A stretch of 64,000 nucleotides of DNA, taken from the NCBI RefSeq assembly GCF_003576645.1, contig NC_044923.1:5878904-5942903 (forward strand), written 5' to 3'. Every line of letters starts with the position of its first letter. The stretch's first letter is position 1. The stretch is from Ipomoea triloba. Its lineage: Eukaryota; Streptophyta; Magnoliopsida; Solanales; Convolvulaceae. This document shows positions 21,382 through 33,300 of this stretch, in pieces. The notes below the pieces were generated by a model. The model had not been told where the DNA came from, made no database searches, and worked only from the letters and a program-made list of their open reading frames with translations. Position numbers and translations under genes: made by a program.

Positions 21382-22680
21382 GAGTAAATTGTCATTTTGG
21401 TCATGTGACTATTGAGGTCTTGTTGATTGCAACTCATGACATTCAAAACTGTTAATTTAGTACTTTAACTATTCAAATTTTTAATCAATTTTGACCACTC
21501 CGGTCAAATTGTCGGTCAAAACTCACCAGAAACATTTGATAATGCTAATTCCTTCGTATGTACTCTCGTGTATAGCAATATATGTATATGGTATAAAAGG
21601 TGAAAGAATTTAGCTCAAAGTTCCTCTCTTTATTCATTGTTCTTCATTAAATGTGTAGAGAGAAGGAAGAGAGTCTTAGAGGGAAGAGGAGCCTGGAAGA
21701 AAGGCCAAAAGTCCCTTAACTGAAGGGTTTAGGTCTCTTTTATAAGCGTAGTCTCGTACTAGTATATGGTCTACGTACCAAATACTCAGGGCCGTATACG
21801 CGTAGTATATTCCCTATCAACATTGATAAAATAATGAGGGTATTTTAGTTTTTTTACTTATTTTTTTCTTTCTTTTCTGGCAAGTCCATCTCATCTACCA
21901 TGTTTCTGGCAACCAAAACTTCAATGCAATCCTGTTGGTGCTGAAGCCGTGTTAAATAGGTCTACCTGGTGTCTTATGGGCCTTGCCAGATTCATATCTT
22001 GATGTTCCTAATAAGTTTATAGAGGTTTGACTTATCAAAACTTTGGCTTTTTAACTAGTACCTAAACAATTCTTCCTTTGAAATTTGTGTGTTCATCGAT
22101 TTATTTTTTCATGGATTATCATTTAGGAGATTTGTTTGAAGATGAGAAAGTCACCCATCGACTAGAATACAGATTCACTTAGAGAAACAATGCTGGTCAA
22201 TAGACTTGTGCAAGGAAATACTCGGCCATCTAACTAGCAAGATCACAGTAGTCGAGCTCTGTGGTTGTCAGTGAACAGAGTGGTGGAGGTTTCAATCGTA
22301 ATCCTGGACAATCTCGTGGGAATAATGCCTAAAAGTATGCTTTTCTCGCCCCAAAACCAAATCCAATACCCCTTGCTCCTAATGTAATCAATATTGATGT
22401 TTCTTTGCACATGATAAGTAGTAGCTTTGAAGTTTTGGTCGCTGGAAACATGGTAGTTGAGATGGATTCGCCGAAGAAGAAATAAAAAATAAGTAAAAAA
22501 AAAAATACCCTCATTATTTTAACTATTAATGTTTTCCGGTGAATTTTGGTCAGCAATTTGACCAGGGTGACCAAAATTGATAAAATTAAATAGTTAAGAT
22601 ACTAAATTAACAGTTATGAAAGTCATGTATTGCAATTAACAAGATCCCGATAGTTTCAGAACCAAAATGACAATTTACTT
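21382..22680. mobile_element. MULE-like element with long inverted arms, 1,299 bp
   Basis: Outer ends are GAGTAAATTGTCATTTTGG at the left and AAGTAAATTGTCATTTTGG reading inward from the right. The arms remain similar for about 250 bp once the solo LTR in the left arm is ignored; for example AATAATGAGGGTATTTTAG at 21831 pairs with the right arm near 22507. Flanks TTATAAAAT (21373-21381) and TTATAAAAA (22681-22689) match at 8 of 9 bases, as expected for a Mutator-type 9-bp duplication. The unpaired middle (about 21940-22420) is not repetitive and might be a captured host fragment, but no gene was recognised in it. Confidence 0.7.
21537..21819. mobile_element. Solo LTR, 283 bp, nested in a MULE arm
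   Basis: Begins TGATAATG and ends CCCTATCA, so it has TG...CA ends and the 5-bp inverted termini TGATA/TATCA. It is flanked by the 5-bp duplication ACATT (21532-21536 and 21820-21824). A TATA-like GGTATAAAAGG at about 21589 fits an LTR promoter. Removing it restores continuity of the host element's left arm with its right arm, which shows the order of insertion. The internal retrotransposon region is absent, as expected after recombination between two LTRs. Confidence 0.75.
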
Positions 22681-22764
22681 TTATAAAAATTGATCACATG
22701 TTTGTTTACTAAAACCGTCAACCATTGATGAATCATAATGGACGACTCTATTATATTGTAGTAT

Positions 22765-23174
22765 GAGTTTATTACCGAAATAGTCCCTCGACTATTGCGA
22801 AATTACCAATTTAGTCCACGGTATTTTTTCGTTCCCAATTAAGTCCATCGACTTTGAAAATTTTAACCAATTTGATCCTCCGTTTATTTTGCCGTTAAAA
22901 TCGGGACCAAATTGGTAATTTTTGCTATAGTCATGGGACCAAATTGATAATTAAGTTTTTACTGAAATGGTCCCTTGATTATAGTAAAATTACCAATTAG
23001 GTCCTTTGACTATAGCAAAATTATCAATTTGGTCTCGATTTTAACGGCAAAATAAACGGAGGACCAAATTAGTTAAAATTTTCAAAGTCGAGGGACTTAA
23101 TTGGGCACAAAAAAGTGTCGAAAACCAAATTGGTAATTTCGCAATAGTCGAGGGACCATTTTGTTAATAAACTT
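22765..23174. mobile_element. Near-perfect palindromic MULE-MITE, 410 bp
   Basis: Almost the whole element is one inverted repeat. Both ends read (G/A)AGTTTATTA, then GTCCCTCGACTATTGCG and GAAATTACCAATTT inward. The exact 9-bp target-site duplication TTGTAGTAT lies at 22756-22764 and 23175-23183. It ends 322 bp before the first Twinkle ATG, so it sits in the promoter region. A transcript through it would form a hairpin of nearly 200 bp. Confidence 0.85.
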
Positions 23175-23183
23175 TTGTAGTAT

Positions 23184-23496
23184 TTACATGCTATTTGAGG
23201 ACAAGGTGCTTGGTTCCTATACTTATTTATTATTTATGTGTTGTATAATTATAAAAATATATAAGTGATGGATTCCTATCGGATCCATTTGGTAAATCGG
23301 TTATAACCAAAACCCATTTCCCTCGCTAAGTCTTAAACCCTAGATAACCCCATCCCAAGAAACTTATCACCATGTTGAATTCTATCAGTACCAAATAAGG
23401 AGATGAGCAATATCATTATCATATTCTCAGCCGCCCATTTCCTTTCTGCTTCTTCCTGAAAGCTAAGAAGAAGAGGATTAGCGTGTTGCTTCTGCT
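23184..23496 (+). promoter_or_regulatory. Promoter and leader region of the Twinkle gene
   Basis: Remaining host sequence between the palindromic MITE and the first ATG. AT-rich at first, then more mixed near 23430-23496, which probably is the leader. I see no decisive TATA box. Confidence 0.35.
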
Positions 23497-26400
23497 ATGC
23501 TTCACCTTCAACCTCGCGGAGGACTCTTCTCGTACAGTTTCAGTAGCTGTAGCTGTAAGTTGAACAATCTTCTGGTGATAATGGCGTCTTCCAAGCATTT
23601 ACTGCACACTTCCTTGAAGTCCTCCTTCATAGTCGCGCCGAAACCGGTTTTGAATTCCATAGCGCCCTCAGCTCCTTCCCGTCTCATCTTCTCTGCATTT
23701 GCTTCCAAACCCGTCTCCCCCGCTCGGCAGGCGTCCCGTTTGTACTACGGGGCTCATCCCGTTCCCCCGCCAGGTTGTTTTTCGTGTTTGTGATTGATGA
23801 TTTTGTGACGGGGTAGCAGTTTTTGACGGTGTTAAGTTTATGTTGGCTTTTATAGTTACCCTGGAAGATGGCCCCGAGGGGAAATCCTCGCGATTGAACT
23901 TGTTGAACCAGAAACTTAAGGAGATCGGTATAGATAGTGTTTCGTGTGCCCCTGGGCAGTACTCTGGATTGCATTGTCCAATGGTAATGATTTTAAATTG
24001 GCATTAACTCTGTTCTCAGGCCGTTCTATTTTTTTTTCAGTATGTACAAATAATATTGTGTTTCATACCTATATGTTCTGGCGAGTGGGTGGAAAGGTGT
24101 AACTTGGGAATTATCAACGACCATTTCTCGGAATTTGAATGCAGTTGTCATCGAAATGACCTACGTTTGCTCTTTCATGCAAGTGTCTGTAGTGTATAGT
24201 TTTAAAATCATATATAATGCCAACTCAACATGTCACACAAGCTCTGGAAAGTCTGAGATTAAAATGTTTGGTTGATTCATGCCTACCATTTATGCTGTGA
24301 AATTTATGATTCCTTATGTTGAAGTTACCAGAGTATTTTGATGAGCTTCTTTCCTAAAAGTGACTAAATAGAGATACATCATAGTGTGGCAGAAACATAG
24401 TATTTTTGCACAAAGACAAGGGTTTAACATTTCAATGTGTTTCTGTATCTTCAAAAGGGATGGTGTATCAATTGTTTCTTCAGCCTCTGAAGACTATACC
24501 ATTCTAGGGTATTTGACTTGCATAGTTCACAAGGGAGAATAAAGTTCAATGTTCTCTCTTTAACTGATTTTTTGGACAGTATTGAACTCGTGCAGTCCTT
24601 TACCTTTTCTAAGCGTGCATTTGGAAGAGCAATTGAAGTGGTCCACCGCTCTCTGGAAGGCTGTTTGGATAAACTACGGCTGGAGCAGTTGGAGTGGTCT
24701 ATCACTTTATTCATTGATTTTCAAATGGAGGGGCAAGGGTCTGGTGGGAGTGGTGCGATTGGACAGGTCCAACCTCTCCAATCTCATCGCTCTCCCAAAT
24801 GCACCATAAGTTGTATAGTGTCTTGGCTTTGGTGTATATTTTGTTATGTTCTCTGTAATTTTGGGTGGTACCCCTTTGTTGCCCATCAATGATTTATTAT
24901 TAAAAATAAGTGGCATCAATGCCATGGTGCTTGTGCATGGGGTGGCAACATGGTATATACATTCAAGTTGCCACTCTATTCGGGTATTAACTCATTTTTC
25001 TGCATGAACTTGCTTAAACCATTCAAGAATGACCAGATAGATCCATGTCAGGGTGAATCCGGTTGGACACCAACTTCCCTTCCAGTCAGTTTGATTCAAG
25101 ACTGTCTCTTGACAAGTCCAACCAAGACATGGGGTTACTTCACACTATGTGGAAGGGATTGCCAAAGTCAAAGGTCAGCTATGAGGAGGAGAATTCCCAT
25201 TGGCAGTTCTTATACAAGTTTGAGTTCCCCCTGAGGACATTGATGGTGGACCATGTCATGGCCTTATTTAACAGCAAGGACTCACGTTGATTCTGCTGTT
25301 TAGGAACTACTAGATTAGAGACAGATATAATAAAAAGTAAATGTCTATAAATATTAATCAGAAACCTCAAAACTTTGTGCTTAAGAAACACACAAAATTT
25401 CAATGTTTTGACATTTTTTCATTTTATGTTTAAGCTGTTTAGTAGTCTGTATTACCTTTATAGTTTTCAAATTCTTATTCTAATGTGTTCTTGCAATGTT
25501 CTCTTGTTTTAGTGCAAAGGCGGGGACAATAATGAGAGGAGCTTATCTCTTTATATTGATCCTAAAGGGTAATTGATCATAAAATTTTGTAGCTATTGCT
25601 GTATATTCCTTTCCTGTAACTGTATGCAGATGATATAATTCAATAATTCCTAGGGATGCAGCTTTATGGACCTGCTTTCGAGGTAAATGTGGCTGGAGAG
25701 GCAGCACAAAGGTATGGTTTTAAATGTTTAATTGTTTATGCTTTATCATTAAGCATTTTTTAGACATAACATTTACACACGGGTATGGTTTATTTGATTG
25801 CAGGCATTGGGAGATACAAAGTCAACAGATGGAGATATGAAGAAGAGCTTGAAATCAAATAAGAAATACAGACAGTTAGATGAGCAAAGTTTGAGATTGG
25901 AACCTCTAAGTAGCGAGGTTAGTAGTTCTTTTCTTTGTCAGTATACACCTAAACATCTTATTTTACTCGCTTTTGGTTTTGATTTGTTGCCTAAAGTTGT
26001 TTGTTACATATGCCTATATAGTTAGTGCTACATTAAGGCAAAATCACTATTATATGATACTCAAAATAAACAATTAGATCCACCTTTCTCTATCCTTCCT
26101 CTCTTCGCTCTTTGGCTGCCCCCTCTCTTTACCCTGCCCAAGCCCCTCTCTCTTCTCTTCACATCACTTAATGGCTGTTTTGATAGGTGTGCTGTATTGA
26201 TGGAATAAATGGGGTCCCTTATATTAAGGATTAATTAATATGAACTTCACAGTTGATCCTTTTTTTTTTGGACAAGTAGAGAGATTATATTCATTTACGC
26301 ACCAAGACGTATCATCCAGAAACACATTTGATCAAATTTAATTGCAAGATTATGTTTTCTTTATGTTGTGTATCCCAAGATTTTAATTATCATGTTTGGA

Positions 26401-27265
26401 ATTGCCAAATTTACTTAATTAGTGCTTTGTTTTCCTGTTATTTCAGCTACTTGCATACTTTTCCCAGCGAATGATTTCTGGGGAAACCTTGCGGAGAAAT
26501 GGTGTCATGCAGCATAAAGCCTATAATCAGGTTTGTTATCTTCTTGCATTTTAATATTATTGCACTTAGAGTCTTGGATTGATTAAGAGGCTGCTTGAGA
26601 AAAGTTGATTTAATTTTTGGAAAAAGGGTCAAATTGGCCCCCTAAGTCATTCGGATAGTGCAATTAGGTCCCCTAAGTAAAAAAACAAGCTCCATTCAGA
26701 TCCCTAAACTTGTAAAATTGTTCAATTGAGTCCAAATCGACTTGTATAGTAGGTTAATTCTTTCCAAGCTTGACACGTGTCATTTTTAAAATATATATAT
26801 TTTTTAATTTTTTTTTTTAAAAAACATTTTATTTATTTATTAAATTATAAAAGGAAAAAAAAGAGTATAGACAGCCAGTGGCTGCCTCATTCACAGACAG
26901 CGGTGTCCTCGGGACAGCCACGGCTGTCAAAGAATGACGGCCATGACCGTCTTCCAGATCTGGACCTCATGTTTTGAGGTCCAAATCTGGACAATATGGA
27001 ACGAGGGCAGTGACCATGGCCGCCGCCCTCGTTCCAAACGGCCATGGACGACGACCCCGAACAGCCATGGCCTTCATTCTTTGACAGCCATGGCTTCCTT
27101 GCCGGACAGCTAGTGGATGTACTCTCTCTCTCTCTTTTTATATATATATATATATGTTATTTATTTTTTATAATAATTTGATATGTCACGTGTCAAGCTT
27201 AGGAAGAATTAACCAGGTTGATTTGGACTCAATTGAACAATTTTACAGGTTTAGGGGATCTGAAT

Positions 27266-27301
<36 letters not shown>

Positions 27302-30300
27302 CTTTTACTTAAGGGAACCTAATTGCACTATCCGAATGACTTAGAGGGCCAATTTGACCCTTTTCCTTAATTTTTTTACTCTTGGAAATGACTCGTTAGT
27401 ATGTCCCATAGGTTAGCCATTAGCATTATATTTCTTGCAAAAATGGTTGCTAAAGTACATATAAACAACACACTCAACTTTGCATATTAAAGTACATGTT
27501 TACCTAGCAGATATACTTTTCCCAACCAACCCTTATTTCTTCAATATGTAAAGTTGATTGTTGTGTATTTATGTTTTTGATCAACTATAAGTGATCCTTA
27601 ATTTTATCATCAGTTCTCAAACTTTTCCCTTTGAATTACCTAATTTTCAGTTGTGTTCCTATTTGAGGCCATACTTAGCATTTCATTAGGCTCTTGAACC
27701 TTTCACCATTGGCTCTTGGACCATTTTAATCATTTGGAAATTTCACCAAGGGCTTTATATACAAGGCTGCTTGACAGCTGCTCTTCTGGCAAGTCTGATT
27801 TTGTACGGCAAATTTGTGTTTCATTAAATGCTCTTCTCTTCTTTTGTGAAACCACCCTCATCCTCTTAATCTTTAAAATGATCAAATTCCTTAATGAACT
27901 AGTAAAGGCTTGTCCCGTATTAGAGAAATATTGTAAGCTCTAATTACCTCATCTTACCATAGCAGGTTATCCATAGGGATATGATGAATTCAATGTTTCC
28001 CAGGCTAACTTTTCTGAAAGTTCTGTTGATACAGATTGTTATTGCATTTCCTTATCGGAGGAATGGCGAAATTGTAAGCTGCAAATACCGGGATATAAAC
28101 AAAAAATTTTGGCAGGTGCTTGTCAATACCACCCTTTCTTTAGCTAAGAAACACATTGATTTTAAAGCTTGATATAGTGCTACAGTTTATTTTCCCAACT
28201 CCACTAGCTGCATTCACACATTATCCATATTATACAGATTTATTGGTTCAACCCTTATTGTGTCTTATCTGTAAGGCTAACCTCTTCACCTTTGAGTTGG
28301 GGAAATTCCTCTTAATTCTTTCATGATAAAAGTGTTGACTACTATTCAGATTTTCCATTTTAAGATTTTCTTCTATTTATTGTTCTTGATGCTTTTGATT
28401 CGAAACTATGAATATCATTTGCTTTTTTATTTTGGTTTTGGCACAGTGTTACTAATCTCTGATTGTTGTGCCATTGTTACTTTTCAGGAAAGTGACACTG
28501 AAAAGATACTTTATGGATTGGATGATATAACGGGAGCAAGTGATATAATTATCGTAATCTCAAGTCTCTTAAATTTTCCTCTTTATAGAAGCACTTAAGG
28601 ATTTTGCTCTTTGTAAATGCCTACTCTTTTATTGCAGGTTGAGGGTGAGATGGACAAGCTTGCAATGGAAGAAGCTGGTTTTCGTAATTGTGTCAGTGTC
28701 CCTGACGGTGCTCCTGCATCAGTTTCCAAAAAAGATTTGCCACCCGAGGATCAGGTCACTATTTTACATTTTAATCAATAGTCAACACAACCAGTTCCTT
28801 AAGGAAATTCTTTCTTTCATATCTCTTCTGTATTTTTCAAAATGCATTTGCTTACTTTCTTTGCTTTTCCATGTGCTGCATTATTTTAATTCTAGCGGCT
28901 CTTTTCATCTATTTGCATCAATATTTTGCTACTTGTCTTTCAGTCCGATAGTCCAAATAAGATTGGTTCTTGTAATGGGTAAGATTGAGGAAAAAACAAT
29001 ATATAGAACAAGATCAAACTCTTTCAAGTCTGTATGTGATATAAGCAACCTTCACTTTCCTTAGCGNNNNNNNNNNNNNNNNNNNNNNNNNAAAGAAATT
29101 TGAAAAGAAATGAGTCAGCAAACTTTTCAAAGAATTCTTTGCAGTTCCAAGATATTGATACTTTGTGTCCTATCTTTACAGAATCCACATAAAACAAGCA
29201 TTAGATCCAGCATTTGTCGATGTTTCATTTTCTTTTACTTAAGGGAACCTAATTGCACTATCCGAATGACTTAGAGGGCCAATTTGACCCTTTTCCTTAA
29301 TTTTTTTACTCTTGGAAATGACTCGTTAGTATGTCCCATAGGTTAGCCATTAGCATTATATTTCTTGCAAAAATGGTTGCTAAAGTACATATAAACAACA
29401 CACTCAACTTTGCATATTAAAGTACATGTTTACCTAGCAGATATACTTTTCCCAACCAACCCTTATTTCTTCAATATGTAAAGTTGATTGTTGTGTATTT
29501 ATGTTTTTGATCAACTATAAGTGATCCTTAATTTTATCATCAGTTCTCAAACTTTTCCCTTTGAATTACCTAATTTTCAGTTGTGTTCCTATTTGAGGCC
29601 ATACTTAGCATTTCATTAGGCTCTTGAACCTTTCACCATTGGCTCTTGGACCATTTTAATCATTTGGAAATTTCACCAAGGGCTTTATATACAAGGCTGC
29701 TTGACAGCTGCTCTTCTGGCAAGTCTGATTTTGTACGGCAAATTTGTGTTTCATTAAATGCTCTTCTCTTCTTTTGTGAAACCACCCTCATCCTCTTAAT
29801 CTTTAAAATGATCAAATTCCTTAATGAACTAGTAAAGGCTTGTCCCGTATTAGAGAAATATTGTAAGCTCTAATTACCTCATCTTACCATAGCAGGTTAT
29901 CCATAGGGATATGATGAATTCAATGTTTCCCAGGCTAACTTTTCTGAAAGTTCTGTTGATACAGATTGTTATTGCATTTCCTTATCGGAGGAATGGCGAA
30001 ATTGTAAGCTGCAAATACCGGGATATAAACAAAAAATTTTGGCAGGTGCTTGTCAATACCACCCTTTCTTTAGCTAAGAAACACATTGATTTTAAAGCTT
30101 GATATAGTGCTACAGTTTATTTTCCCAACTCCACTAGCTGCATTCACACATTATCCATATTATACAGATTTATTGGTTCAACCCTTATTGTGTCTTATCT
30201 GTAAGGCTAACCTCTTCACCTTTGAGTTGGGGAAATTCCTCTTAATTCTTTCATGATAAAAGTGTTGACTACTATTCAGATTTTCCATTTTAAGATTTTC

Positions 30301-33300
30301 TTCTATTTATTGTTCTTGATGCTTTTGATTCGAAACTATGAATATCATTTGCTTTTTTATTTTGGTTTTGGCACAGTGTTACTAATCTCTGATTGTTGTG
30401 CCATTGTTACTTTTCAGGAAAGTGACACTGAAAAGATACTTTATGGATTGGATGATATAACGGGAGCAAGTGATATAATTATCGTAATCTCAAGTCTCTT
30501 AAATTTTCCTCTTTATAGAAGCACTTAAGGATTTTGCTCTTTGTAAATGCCTACTCTTTTATTGCAGGTTGAGGGTGAGATGGACAAGCTTGCAATGGAA
30601 GAAGCTGGTTTTCGTAATTGTGTCAGTGTCCCTGACGGTGCTCCTGCATCAGTTTCCAAAAAAGATTTGCCACCCGAGGATCAGGTCACTATTTTACATT
30701 TTAATCAATAGTCAACACAACCAGTTCCTTAAGGAAATTCTTTCTTTCATATCTCTTCTGTATTTTTCAAAATGCATTTGCTTACTTTCTTTGCTTTTCC
30801 ATGTGCTGCATTATTTTAATTCTAGCGGCTCTTTTCATCTATTTGCATCAATATTTTGCTACTTGTCTTTCAGTCCGATAGTCCAAATAAGATTGGTTCT
30901 TGTAATGGGTAAGATTGAGGAAAAAACAATATATAGAACAAGATCAAACTCTTTCAAGTCTGTATGTGATATAAGCAACCTTCACTTTCCTTAGCGATGA
31001 AACATCGACAAATGCTGGATCTAATGCTTGTTTTATGTGGATTCTGTAAAGATAGGACACAAAGTATCAATATCTTTGGAACTGCAAAGAATTCTTTGAA
31101 AAGGTTTGCTGACTCATTTCTTTTCAAATTTCTTTTATAATGTTGTGAAAATGCTGCAACCAGAAGGTTTTGTTTCTCTAAATTTTTATTTTATTTTTTT
31201 AATAGGCATCTCGTATAATACTTGCAACTGATGGGGATCCACCTGGCCAGGCTCTAGCTGAAGAACTTGCCCGCCGTTTAGGGAGAGAAAGGTTTATATT
31301 TTTCTCCTTTGATGTTATGATCATGTGACTTTATTTATTTGTTGTAATTGGCATAAATTTATTGGCTAAAATAGGTGCTGGCGAGTGAAATGGCCTAAGA
31401 AGATTAATGGGGATTGCAAAGATGCAAATGAGGCAAGCATGTTCATTTTAAAATTTTATTTCATGTGGGTTTATCCACAGGAATTCATAAACCTAATGAT
31501 TATAATTTTCTAAATGATAATATTTTCCCATTCATGAGTCCTCATCTGGAATGTTTTACTAGTTGATATTATTACTTTGTTACTCTGCTTTGATGTGGTT
31601 GTATATATATCTTTGATCAGAAATGGAGATTGTATTGGTAAGTGGGAGAGAAATTACATTAGATGATCAGAGCTTCTGAGTCCTGTAAAATCTATTAAAC
31701 TTAGTTGTTACTGTTCAATCTGCGTAATTCTTGCACTTGTTTGTTAACTATTAAAAAAAGTCATTGCTTTTGTTGTTTTCTGCCACCCAAGTTCATCTGC
31801 TATGCATGCCTTTGACATATTAGGTGCTTATGTATCTGGGACCTGATGAATTGAGGGGGGTCATTGAAAATGCTGAGCTATATCCCATAAAAGGGTTGTT
31901 CAACTTCAGAGACTATTTTGATGAGATTGATTCATACTATTATCAAACAGTTGCTTTTGATCTTGGGGTTTCAACTGGATGGAGAGGCCTAAATGAACTA
32001 TACAATGTAAGAATGCTTCTTTTACAGTTTTCACATTTTCACTGCAGATGTTCGTTTTCCTGAAATTATGAATTCGAAGTTAATTATGAATTTCATCTTT
32101 GAAGTTATTATTGACTGATAAAAAACAGGGATGCATTGCTAGTACTGAGAACATTCTTGATTGCCCAAGAGCTTTTGTCTTCTCCAATATATGGAAGACT
32201 AGTCTTGTTTATTGAGTTTTGGATGGTCTTTAGTTGTATAACGTAGTTTTTATGAATATGATCATATAACTAGCTTTGATGGAAACAATAACTCTGATTC
32301 ATTGGAAGTTATAATTTCTAGGCTTAAATTTCAATACCTACTCAGCTACCCTGAACTTTGGGAAAGAACTGTTACACTGGGAGAAAACTCAGTGTTTCAT
32401 GCTACCATAAATTTGAAATAATTCTCCAGAGTTGTTAAACAATCCTTTTGTTCTGATCAGGTTGTGCCTGGAGAGTTGACGGTTGTTACAGGAGTTCCTA
32501 ATTCAGGCAAGAGTGAGTGGATTGATGCTCTCCTATGCAATCTTAACCGAAGTGTCGGCTGGAAATTCGTTCTTTGCTCTATGGAGAATAAGGTAAGCTT
32601 GCTTGTAACTATATTGAAGTGAACTTGTACTCTTTTCTTATTATTGGAAATGAGTATCAGAGCACAATGAACGTTTTAGAAAGTGAGCTCCAATTTTTAT
32701 ATATTTATCTAAAGAATGGTTGTCAGTGATTCTTATAAGAATGTCCTTTAAATCTCAATGATTTTGTTCCCTCTTTTTGTGATTGGGGACATTTATGGAT
32801 ACTAATATGAAAGAATTATCATTATGGCTAGTGCATTGGAAAAGCCCAATCCATTTTCTTTGCATAAAATACACAAGATTAAATCATTAAAAATTTGAAT
32901 ATAGTGTTTCTGACAACATGCCTCTTCAACCTGTTTTCAGGATCTGTCTAAACTAGTAGCAATCTATTTAAGAATTATCTAACCTTGAGTTCTTCAGTCC
33001 TTGACTGTATTAGCAACATATACATGATGCATATGCTGTATAGTAGTAGTTGTTGTAGTAAATAATAATAATAATTATTATTATTGTTGTTGTTGTTGAC
33101 TTGTTGTTGCTTATTTTCATATTGTATTTAGAAAAAAATAGTGTATTTTCATTTATTCTATTCTTTGAACAATTGAACCGGCTTGTCAAAGCTTGCTGCT
33201 TTTGTTCTCAAGTCGGGGAAGCTTACTTAAGTTTTAGATTTGGACAATATTTCCTCAAAATTTAGCCATCCCAAACTAGGTAAAGGCTGAAATATTTTAG

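Noticed and set aside
22329..22574. 81-codon minus-strand frame in the MULE centre as a captured gene
   Set aside because: Hydrophobic low-complexity translation overlapping the element's arm; no recognisable family.
28323..29064. Open frames of 91 and 141 codons at 28323-28598 and 28639-29064 as genes
   Set aside because: They read through real exons in the wrong frame or into introns of the Twinkle gene.
29231..30996. Duplicated Twinkle exons 7-9 as a real domain duplication
   Set aside because: Introns are unchanged between copies, the copies are separated by Ns and by an inverted exon-10 fragment with homopolymer errors, and the block begins at a long T run. Misassembly explains all of this.
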